Assembly (NCBI RefSeq): GCF_019402665.1
Contig: NZ_VSST01000063.1
Coordinates: 124,001-188,000, forward strand
DNA length: 64,000 nt
Direction: 5' to 3'
From: Bradyrhizobium canariense
GTDB taxonomy: Bacteria > Pseudomonadota > Alphaproteobacteria > Rhizobiales > Xanthobacteraceae
The position numbers and the translations under genes were made by a program. Under the pieces are notes generated by a model that searched no databases, had not been told where the DNA came from, and saw nothing but the letters and a program-made list of their open reading frames with translations. This document shows, in pieces, positions 25,308-32,968 of this stretch (position 1 is its first letter; each line of letters opens with the position of its first letter).

Positions 25308-26465
25308 ATGAAGAAGATCCACACCAGCAAAGCCGTCTTCGCCGTGTTGTTTCTCGCGGTGCTGGTCGGCCATTTCTGGACCATGATGCGGTGGAATGAG
25401 GCGCGCGGCGTCTATGACGACATCTGCTACCTCAGGCAGGCGCATCTGTTCCAGAGGTTCGGGCTGGTGGAGGGCTTCGACACCAACCTCGGCCGCGACG
25501 ACGATGGCTATCAGAAAGCGAAGCTGAAGGAGATCGGCTACCCGGACTGGAACGATACGACCGCGGCGCCCTGTCACAATCTGATGCCGGCCACGGGGAA
25601 GGTCGTCATTCAATATCCGCCGGGTGTCGGCCTCGTGTTGGCGCTGTTTCCGCCAGGTCACCAGGTCGTGCCCATGTACATGCTGGCGACCATTATCGTG
25701 CTCGGCTTTGCGCTGTTTGCGCTTTCTCTCGCGCGCAGCATGCGGTCGGTCCTGATGGCCGGGACGTTCGGCTGTCTTGCGATCTACCCGATGGTCAATC
25801 CGGTCAAGGCGAGCTATTCGATGGCCCCGACGGTCGTCGTCTGCGCGCTCGCGGGATGTCTCACGGCGCGATGGCTGGCGAGCCCGCGATCTCAACCGAG
25901 GATTTGGCCGCTGGCGCCGATCGGTTTCCTGCTCGGACTGACCGTCGATTTCCGGTTGGCCAATCTCTTCCTGGCGTCCGGCTATGGCCTGTTTCTCCTC
26001 GTCGCGTTCCTTGCGGAACGGACGTTGTCCCGGTTCTTGCAGGGGCTCGTGTTCGGCCTCGCGTTGCTGGCCGGCGTGATCCCGACCATCGTCTCTTACG
26101 CCGTCAACGCCGGCAGTCCGTTCGCGTCGACCTACGGCAACAACCCCGATGTCAGGCCGCTGGATTTTTCGTTCGCGGTGGTCCGGGACTATCTCGCCGA
26201 CCCGCTCCAGACCTTGCTGATCGTCATCGGAATTGCAGGCTCGATCTGGCTGTTGCGGCAGGCGAACGGCATTCGCCGTGTCGCGCTGCTCACGTTGGCC
26301 AATCTGGCGCTCAACCTCGCCTTCTTCTTCACCTATCCGATCGCGACGCCATACTACACGATCCCCATTTCTCTCCTGACATTGTGGACCCTGCTGTTCG
26401 CCGTGCTGTTTCGGGAGGCGGCAGAGGCTTCCCCCGATGCAGCCACTCTAGCCGAAGCGCGATGA
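25308..26465 (+). CDS. Polytopic GT39/ArnT-like membrane protein
   Basis: A 385-residue inner-membrane protein with about 9-10 hydrophobic helices. After the first helix comes a periplasmic loop with acidic residues (WNEARGVYDDICYLRQAHLF), as in GT-C enzymes where an Asp or Glu in the first loop is catalytic. The TFGCLAIYPMVNPVKASYSM and YPIATPYYTIP segments also recall this class. Such enzymes transfer a sugar from a polyprenyl-phosphate donor, which the GT2 protein upstream could supply. The family call rests on layout, not on a diagnostic motif. Confidence 0.65.
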   Translation: MKKIHTSKAVFAVLFLAVLVGHFWTMMRWNEARGVYDDICYLRQAHLFQRFGLVEGFDTNLGRDDDGYQKAKLKEIGYPDWNDTTAAPCHNLMPATGKVVIQYPPGVGLVLALFPPGHQVVPMYMLATIIVLGFALFALSLARSMRSVLMAGTFGCLAIYPMVNPVKASYSMAPTVVVCALAGCLTARWLASPRSQPRIWPLAPIGFLLGLTVDFRLANLFLASGYGLFLLVAFLAERTLSRFLQGLVFGLALLAGVIPTIVSYAVNAGSPFASTYGNNPDVRPLDFSFAVVRDYLADPLQTLLIVIGIAGSIWLLRQANGIRRVALLTLANLALNLAFFFTYPIATPYYTIPISLLTLWTLLFAVLFREAAEASPDAATLAEAR

Positions 26466-26487
26466 GCTCCGGCTAGCTATCGCGCTT

Positions 26488-28845
26488 TCAGAACTTGAAG
26501 TTCGCAAACGCCCGCACGCCGATGCCGGGCATCAGCACCTCGTCCTTGGTGTAGGACACCGAGTTGCGGATGTTCTCGTTGAGGAGATTGTTGCCGACGA
26601 TACCCGTCGTCACCTCGCGCGCACCGAACCAGTTGCGGTCGAGCTTGGTCTTGTAGCTCACCTCGGCTTTCAACAAATTGTAGCCCGGTGTCGGCGTCTC
26701 CGCGATCACCGCGACGTTGTTCTGCGCGAAGGCGTGCAACAGATTGACGCGCATCAGCCAGTTGTCGTCGCGCCAGAACACGCCGCCGCCCAGCCGCACC
26801 GGCGGAATGCGCGGCACGTTGGTGCCGTCGGTGAAAGTGGCACGGACCACGTCGAACTGGTTCTCGATGCCCCAGATGCCGCCCTGGAATGCTCCGACAT
26901 CGAGCTGCGACTGGAATTCGCCGCCGCGGAAGTTCGCGTCCCGCTGCGAATAGACCGCCTGGTTCACCTCGGCGCCGGGCGCGCCGCACGAGGCAAAGTC
27001 CTCGTCGCACATCACGCCGGTGAGACGGCGATAGATGAAGTTGTTGAAGTGCGTGTAGTAGACGGTCGCCTCGAACCGGAACGGCCCCGTCGCCTTGCGC
27101 AGGCCGACCTCGACGGACTTCGCCGTCTCGATGACGAGGTTAGGGTTGCCGATGTCGAAGGTCGCGGTCGCATCATGCGCACCGCGCGAGAACAGCTCCG
27201 CCGCCTTCGGCGCGCGCTCGACATATTGCGCGGTGATGCTGCCGACCATGCCACCCGGCAGGTCCTGCAACAGGCCGATGCTGCCGCTTTTCGGCGTGAA
27301 GGACGGATTGCGCGAGATCGCCGCCTGCGGCGTGCCATCGGGCAGGAAGTCCGCGGGAAAATCCGGCGTCGTGCCGTGCAGCTCGACATGCTCGATGCGG
27401 CCGGCGATCTGCGCCCGCGTCGCGTCCGTGAACTTGAACTCGTTGAAGGCGTAACCGGCAACGCGCGTGCTGTTGTTGGGATCCCACAGGCCGTTGAACA
27501 GCGTGCCCGGATTGTCCGGGCTCGGCGCGCTCAATTCCTGATGGCCGACCTGGAAGCCCAGCGCCGTCGTCACCTCGGCGAAGCGCGCGTTGAATGGCAT
27601 CAGCTGCACCTCGGTGCGGATCTCCTGCTCCTTGTTGGTGAAGGTCTGCCGCACGCCGTCGGTATTGGGATCGGCGGGATCGGCAAGCCCGATCTCGTTG
27701 TGCCGGTAGTCGGTCGCGCCGGCCCAGAAGCGAACGACATCGATCGCCGTCGCGTCGGGATGGTACTCGCCCTTGACGTTGATCTTGGTCTGGTGACCGT
27801 CGATCCGCGTGTTGTGGTCGGCGCCGTCGATGCCGGGGATGTGGTAGAGCGCATCGTTCTGCGTGATCGCCGCACCGATATAGCCGCCCTGGAAAAAGTA
27901 GGAGCCGCCGATCGAGGCGCCGTCCGAGCGCGTCGCCGAATTGGGCTGGCGTCCGTTGACGACGGGCCGGGTCTGGTCGGCGAGGTACGGGTAGCTCGGG
28001 ATGCTGTAGTCGGTGGTGTTGCGCCCGTAGACGTCGGCATGGAAGGCAAAATTGCCGCCGCCGGTGTCGAGCAGCACGCCGCTTTCAACGCCACGGTCGA
28101 CCGAGCTGAACGCGCTGCGCGTCTCGGCGATGACGCAAGGCGATGTCGCGGCGCTCGCGAGCGGCGCCTTGGCCGGCATGCCGTAAGCCTGGAACGACGG
28201 AGCGCAGTTCGGCAGCGTGTCGGGAATCCGGTTGTTGGTGGCGCTGACGACGCCACCGATCGAGGTCGAGCCGTAGCGCAGCGCAGCCGGCCCGCGCACC
28301 ACCTCGACCTGGTTGGTCGCGAGCGGATCGATCGGGACGAAGTGATCCTCGCCGAGATCGGAGGCGCCGCCGGCATTGGTGCCGTTCTCGACGATGCCGA
28401 CGCGGTTGACGTCGAGCCCCCGGATGATCGGCCGGCTGGAAGCGCCCGGCGCGAAGCTCGAGCCGGTGATGCCGGGTTTCGAAAACAGGAGATCGCCGAG
28501 CTGGCCGCCGCCCTCGCGGCGAATTTCCTCGTTCGGCACCACCGTGACGGTCGCGAACTGGTTGGTCACGATGGGCAGCACGCCCTGCTGAGATGCGGCG
28601 GGCGTGGAGGCTGCCGGCGTGGCGTCCGCCGTGCGTTCCTGGCTGCGTGCCCGCGCGGTTCGCGTGGGGCGGCCCGGATTGCGGGTCGGCACCACCGCCC
28701 TGCGTACGATGGGGCTCGGAGCCGTCACGGTGACGGCGGGGATCTCGGTCGATGACTTATCCTCGGCCAGCGCCGAGGTGGCGACGCCGATCAGGAGCAG
28801 GCTTGCTCCGCCAAGGCGCTGCGTGCGCCGCAATTTGAATGACAT
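26488..28845 (-). CDS. TonB-dependent outer-membrane receptor, probable zinc receptor (ZnuD-like)
   Basis: A 785-residue receptor. It has a signal peptide ending near TSALA, an unusual Arg/Pro/Thr-rich spacer (about 45-90), and a plug domain with VTVVPNEEIRREGGGQLGDL, IIRGLDVNRVGIVENG and VEVVRGPAALRYGSTSIGG. A 22-strand barrel follows, ending with a C-terminal Phe as usual. The plug resembles ZnuD-type receptors, and loops have His and Cys (MCDEDFASC, GADHNTRIDGHQT). It lies downstream of a DUF2946 gene with a Zur-like box. Zinc specificity is an inference from these two facts. Confidence 0.85.
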   Translation of the reverse strand: MSFKLRRTQRLGGASLLLIGVATSALAEDKSSTEIPAVTVTAPSPIVRRAVVPTRNPGRPTRTARARSQERTADATPAASTPAASQQGVLPIVTNQFATVTVVPNEEIRREGGGQLGDLLFSKPGITGSSFAPGASSRPIIRGLDVNRVGIVENGTNAGGASDLGEDHFVPIDPLATNQVEVVRGPAALRYGSTSIGGVVSATNNRIPDTLPNCAPSFQAYGMPAKAPLASAATSPCVIAETRSAFSSVDRGVESGVLLDTGGGNFAFHADVYGRNTTDYSIPSYPYLADQTRPVVNGRQPNSATRSDGASIGGSYFFQGGYIGAAITQNDALYHIPGIDGADHNTRIDGHQTKINVKGEYHPDATAIDVVRFWAGATDYRHNEIGLADPADPNTDGVRQTFTNKEQEIRTEVQLMPFNARFAEVTTALGFQVGHQELSAPSPDNPGTLFNGLWDPNNSTRVAGYAFNEFKFTDATRAQIAGRIEHVELHGTTPDFPADFLPDGTPQAAISRNPSFTPKSGSIGLLQDLPGGMVGSITAQYVERAPKAAELFSRGAHDATATFDIGNPNLVIETAKSVEVGLRKATGPFRFEATVYYTHFNNFIYRRLTGVMCDEDFASCGAPGAEVNQAVYSQRDANFRGGEFQSQLDVGAFQGGIWGIENQFDVVRATFTDGTNVPRIPPVRLGGGVFWRDDNWLMRVNLLHAFAQNNVAVIAETPTPGYNLLKAEVSYKTKLDRNWFGAREVTTGIVGNNLLNENIRNSVSYTKDEVLMPGIGVRAFANFKF

Positions 28846-28992
28846 GGTCCTGATTCCAGTCAGGCGCCGTCCGCATGATGATCTGCTGATCGGAGGCGGC
28901 CTGCCGTCGCTGCGCGACGGAATTCGACTTCAACTGCTCCCGGGCACGCGCCTGAAAGCGGCGAGCCGAGCGTGATCAAGCGTTGTTGGAAG

Positions 28993-29397
28993 TCAGGACG
29001 CGGGAGGGGCGCGCGGCTGGAATGCCGTGCCGGCCGATTTCAGATGGACGAATTCGGCGTCGGTGGTGCGATAGAGCAGGTCGATCGCCTGCGGCAGCAA
29101 TAACACAGGCGGCGCCGCGAACATGACGCTGCCGGCCATCGCGACCAATGCGCAGATCGCACAATTGTCCTCGCCCGGCTGTTCCCTGTCGGGAGCCGAC
29201 GGCGATTGCCTCTCGACCGCGGCACGGTCGATCGACGCAACGCCGTTGCTGTCGTCGGTCTGCTGAAGCGAGGCCTGGGCGAGGGGAGCGGCCTGGGCGA
29301 ACCAATGGCTGTGGCCGAACGTCAGCGCGAACTGCACCAGCATCGCGAAGATCGCGAGCCGGGCGCCGTGTCTGATATTCGACCGGAACCACTTCAT
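28993..29397 (-). CDS. DUF2946 family protein
   Basis: A 134-residue protein with an N-terminal hydrophobic helix (LAIFAMLVQFALTFGHSHWF) and a second one around residues 84-102 (CAICALVAMAGS, then VMFAAPPVLL). It has a C-terminal FQPRAPP motif. The CxxC pair, the HSH motif and the terminal RAPP are DUF2946 hallmarks. Members are often found beside TonB-dependent receptors for metals. Function is unknown, though the Cys/His content suggests metal handling. The ATG at 29397 is chosen over one at 29418; neither has a strong ribosome site. It probably shares its promoter with the receptor 147 bp downstream. Confidence 0.8.
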   Translation of the reverse strand: MKWFRSNIRHGARLAIFAMLVQFALTFGHSHWFAQAAPLAQASLQQTDDSNGVASIDRAAVERQSPSAPDREQPGEDNCAICALVAMAGSVMFAAPPVLLLPQAIDLLYRTTDAEFVHLKSAGTAFQPRAPPAS

Positions 29398-29447
29398 CTG
29401 GAAACGCCACCCCCACATCGCGAGGGATCATCCCCTGATCCCGCGAC

Positions 29448-29460
29448 GTTATAATGTAAC
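29448..29460. promoter_or_regulatory. Zur-like palindrome upstream of the DUF2946-receptor pair
   Basis: GTTATAATGTAAC is an interrupted palindrome (GTTA...TAAC) in the promoter gap, 51 bp upstream of the DUF2946 start. With flanking AC and AT it resembles the alphaproteobacterial zinc-uptake (Zur) box, which has the form ATGTTATAACAT with variants. Zinc control is inferred. Confidence 0.5.
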
Positions 29461-29623
29461 ATCGCCCGATCGGTCAGCGGATGTCAACCGCAGCCGCACC
29501 GACCCGAGTGGGCCGGCTCCTCGATGTGTCGTTCGGGCAACTGAAAGATCTCGGCTGAGGACCTATCGAATGGCTTACGGGAACGGCGATTGATTGACTC
29601 AGTGCCAGCGCGAGGAGGCGGCA

Positions 29624-30637
29624 TCAGAGCTTTTTGCTCTGGAGCCAGGTGCGGATAGCCTCGATGTGTTCTGCCTTGCGCTCCAGCGGCAGCCAATGCC
29701 CTGCGGGCATGCTCGTTACGGTCAAGTCCGGGCAGGCGGAGCGCATCGGGTCACCTTGGCGATTTCCGGTGATGCTGCAGATCTGATCAAAGTCGCCGTT
29801 AACGAACAGCACCGGCTGCGACAGGCGGCCGCCACTGGGTGCCTTGCGCGCATAGGCGATGTCGGCGTCGTCGTTCAGGTACCACGCGCAGGATGGGCGG
29901 AAGCCATGAGCCTGGAACGACTGCACCAGCACCTCGAAGTCCGCCGGCGGCCAGAGAGCCGGATCAGGCTCAGTCGGCGGGGCGCGGTGCGCGGCGCCAA
30001 AGCGCCCTCCATTGCGCGTGACCATCGCATTCGGCGAAACCTTGCCGATGCCGGCGGGGTTGCCTGGCCGAAAGATCGACGCCAGCGATGCGGCCAGATC
30101 TGCATCGAGGTCGGCGACCGCCGCCTCGAAGTGCGTGGTGTAGTAACGGTAGTAATCCCATTGGCCGTCCGGATATTGGTCAACCGGATAAATCGTTCGG
30201 TCGACCAGCGGGACGACTGTGCGCAGGGCGTGCCCGTCGGGTTGATACGCCAGCGAGGTCAGCACGACGCCGCGGCTGCGCTTGGGCTGATGCGCGACCA
30301 ACTGACCAACCACAACACAGCCCCAGTCGTGGCCAACCCAGATCGCAGGCTTGCCGCCGAGGTGATCATGGAGTTCGGCCATGTCTGTCACGATTTCCTC
30401 GATGGTATAGGCGTCGTTGGCTGCGGGCGTGGAAGAGCCGCCGTAGCCGCGCAGATCGGGAGCGACGCAGTGCCAACCGTCGGCGGCAAACGCGTCCATC
30501 TGAGCGCGCCACATCAAACTGATGCTCGGCCAGCCATGGACGAAGATCATCAACGGTCCGTCGGCCGGCCCGCACGCGATGTAGCGCGTTGTCTGACGAG
30601 GCGAGCTGAACGTGCGCTGGTGAAGTGTGTCTGTCAT
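29624..30637 (-). CDS. Alpha/beta hydrolase, epoxide hydrolase-like
   Basis: A 337-residue hydrolase. The oxyanion motif is HGWP (MIFVHGWPSISLMW), the nucleophile elbow is GHDWG with Asp as nucleophile, and the acid Asp lies in LFVNGDFDQIC. The catalytic His is near the C-terminus (AGHWLPLERK). An Asp nucleophile points to epoxide hydrolases or haloalkane dehalogenases rather than esterases. The frame is open upstream to 30784, but the ATG at 30637 fits the family. It stands alone on the minus strand; the 260 bp upstream show no recognised feature. Confidence 0.88.
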   Translation of the reverse strand: MTDTLHQRTFSSPRQTTRYIACGPADGPLMIFVHGWPSISLMWRAQMDAFAADGWHCVAPDLRGYGGSSTPAANDAYTIEEIVTDMAELHDHLGGKPAIWVGHDWGCVVVGQLVAHQPKRSRGVVLTSLAYQPDGHALRTVVPLVDRTIYPVDQYPDGQWDYYRYYTTHFEAAVADLDADLAASLASIFRPGNPAGIGKVSPNAMVTRNGGRFGAAHRAPPTEPDPALWPPADFEVLVQSFQAHGFRPSCAWYLNDDADIAYARKAPSGGRLSQPVLFVNGDFDQICSITGNRQGDPMRSACPDLTVTSMPAGHWLPLERKAEHIEAIRTWLQSKKL

Positions 30638-30897
30638 GGTCGAGTAACTCCGCTTCTCATCGAACGCTCGCGCTGTTTGGGTGCTGCGAAGGCTCCGTCG
30701 AGAACTGCTCTTGTCCGCGGGGAGCGATGCCTGGACAGGGACACGCCTGCCCAGGGCCGAGGAAGAACCGCCCCCAGATTTCACAACGCGCTACATTCGA
30801 CCGAGTTCGGGGTCGAAGGCGCTATGGAGCTTCCGGCGAAGAAGTGACGATTGGATTTATCCGACTAACGGGAAGCGAAGGGACGCGCGTAAGCCGC

Positions 30898-32961
30898 CTA
30901 GCGCCCTTCACGGACCCACGTCGCAGCAAACGCGCCGAGCAGCAGCAATAGGCCGATCAGGCCGGCAAAGATCGGCAGCACGCCGACGCCCTTCACGACG
31001 CTGGCGTCGCGCATCCGCACGCCCATCCAGCCGTCACCATGGAAGACGCTCGCCGAGCGGACCGGCAGAATGCGCGGCAGCTCGACGCTGGCGCCGTCGA
31101 CCACGCGCACGGCATCACCGCCGGTCGCCTGGGTCAGCGGCTTCAACGTCTCAGTGGTGGAGGTGACTTCCGAAAACTCCTTCGGATTGGTCGGGCCGAC
31201 ATTGATCAGCGCCTTCAGCGTGCCGTCGGTGGCTTGCCACAGGCCGAGCTCGCTCGCCGGCAGGCTGGCGCGCCATTCGCCGGGATCGCCGGCTGCAAGC
31301 GTCAGGTCGCGCGACACGCCCGACGGCGAGGTCACGCTCACCGGCTGAACGCTGTCCGCCATGGTCTGGCGCACCACCACGAGATTCTTGCCCTGCACCT
31401 GCAGGCGCAACGCTTCCTCGTCCAGATCAGGCTGCTTCATCAGCCAGTGCGACATCCGCCGCAACAGATCGAGATGCGGACCGCCGCCTTCATAGCCGCG
31501 CGCCCACAGCCAGATGTGGTCGGAGAGCAGCAGCGCCACGCGGCCCTCGCCGAAACGCGATAGGAACAGCAGCGGCTTGCCGTCGACGCCCGTCATGACG
31601 GGCGGGTTGACCGCATTGCGGGTCTCGACGGTGCGGAAGAAGCGGCTCCAGCGCGGCGGCTCGGAGGCCGAGCCCTCGAGGCCGCGCGTGACGGGATGGC
31701 GTTTGCCGACGTCGGACAGATGCGCGTAGAACGGCTTTTCCGTCACCCCGACGGGTTCGGCCGGCAGCACCGAATCCAGCGGCGTGCGCCAGATGCTGGT
31801 GTTGGACGCGTAATCGGGGCCGGCCGAGACCAGCACTGCGCCGCCGGAACGCACGTAGCGTGCGATGTTGTCGAAATAAGCGATCGGCAGCACGCCCTGG
31901 CGGGCATAGCGGTCGAAGATGATCAGCTGGAATTCGTTGATCTTCTGCTGGAACAGCTCGCGGGTCGGAAACGCGATCAGCGACAATTCGTTGATCGGCG
32001 TGCCGTCCTGCTTCTCCGGCGGCCGCAGAATGGTGAAGTGGACGAGATCGACGCTGGCGTCGGACTTGAGCAGATTGCGCCAGGTGCGCTCGCCGGAATG
32101 CGGCTCACCCGAGACCAGCAGCACGCGCAGCTTGTCGCGCACACCGTCGATGGCGACGACGGCGCGGTTGTTGACCGGCGTCAATTCCCGCTCGAGCGGC
32201 GAGGCCTCGATCTCGACGATGTTCGGCCCGGAGTGCTTGATGTCGACCTCGACGCTTGCGGCCTGGCCGCTCGAAAGCGTGCGCTCGTTGATGACCTCGC
32301 CGTCTCTGCGGACCGTGACCTTGGCGCGCTCGCCGCTGACGCCCTGGTCGTCGAGGCGGTAGGTGATGGTCTGGGGCTGCCCGACGATGCCGAAGCGCGG
32401 CGCCGCGATGACCGCGATACGGCGGTCGCGCTCGTCCTTCTGCCCGGTAATCAGCGCGTGCACCGGCGCCTGGAAGCCGAGCCCGGCGGCGTTGGCCGGA
32501 ATGTCGTGAACGCGGCCGTCGGTGATCAGGAACGCACCGGCGACGCGGTCGACCGGCACGTCGGATAAGGCCGACGCCAACGCCCCGAACAGCTTGGTGC
32601 CGTCGGTCTCGCCGTCGGCCTGTCCGGCATCGACGACGCGGACCTCGAGCCCCTTGATCTTCTTCAGACTGTCGACCAGCGCTTCCTGCGCCTGAGCGGC
32701 CTCGCGATTGCGATTACCGAAATTCTGGCTCGGGCTTTTGTCGACGACGATTGCGGCAACCGAGGTGAGGGGATCGCGGTCCTCGCGGGTGAAGGAGGGA
32801 TTGGCGAGCGCCAGCAGGAACAGCGTCAACGCGGCCACGCGCACGGCAGCGCCGCGCGCACGCGCCAGCAGCAGCACCAGCGCGATGACGACGATCGCGG
32901 CCAGCGCGAGCCACAGGACGATCGTGGGAACCAGCGGCGTGAATGCGATGCCGTAATTCAT
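30898..32961 (-). CDS. Membrane protein with VWA-like and glutamine-amidotransferase-like domains
   Basis: A 687-residue protein. Two N-terminal helices (residues 9-33 and 38-55) and one C-terminal helix (about 660-682) flank a large, probably periplasmic, part. Residues 70-190 look like a von Willebrand A domain: VVDKSPSQ (residues 72-79) gives the DxSxS metal-site pattern and LITDGRVHD comes later. The middle (about 270-480) resembles the class-I glutamine-amidotransferase-like fold of such proteins, without an obvious catalytic Cys. It is the last gene of a MoxR-DUF58-DUF4159 operon, 7 bp after its neighbour. Confidence 0.75.
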   Translation of the reverse strand: MNYGIAFTPLVPTIVLWLALAAIVVIALVLLLARARGAAVRVAALTLFLLALANPSFTREDRDPLTSVAAIVVDKSPSQNFGNRNREAAQAQEALVDSLKKIKGLEVRVVDAGQADGETDGTKLFGALASALSDVPVDRVAGAFLITDGRVHDIPANAAGLGFQAPVHALITGQKDERDRRIAVIAAPRFGIVGQPQTITYRLDDQGVSGERAKVTVRRDGEVINERTLSSGQAASVEVDIKHSGPNIVEIEASPLERELTPVNNRAVVAIDGVRDKLRVLLVSGEPHSGERTWRNLLKSDASVDLVHFTILRPPEKQDGTPINELSLIAFPTRELFQQKINEFQLIIFDRYARQGVLPIAYFDNIARYVRSGGAVLVSAGPDYASNTSIWRTPLDSVLPAEPVGVTEKPFYAHLSDVGKRHPVTRGLEGSASEPPRWSRFFRTVETRNAVNPPVMTGVDGKPLLFLSRFGEGRVALLLSDHIWLWARGYEGGGPHLDLLRRMSHWLMKQPDLDEEALRLQVQGKNLVVVRQTMADSVQPVSVTSPSGVSRDLTLAAGDPGEWRASLPASELGLWQATDGTLKALINVGPTNPKEFSEVTSTTETLKPLTQATGGDAVRVVDGASVELPRILPVRSASVFHGDGWMGVRMRDASVVKGVGVLPIFAGLIGLLLLLGAFAATWVREGR

Positions 32962-32968
32962 ATCGATC

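Noticed and set aside
26734..28755. 673-residue open frame antisense to the TonB-dependent receptor
   Set aside because: No ribosome site or motif; the receptor on the other strand has clear plug and barrel signatures.
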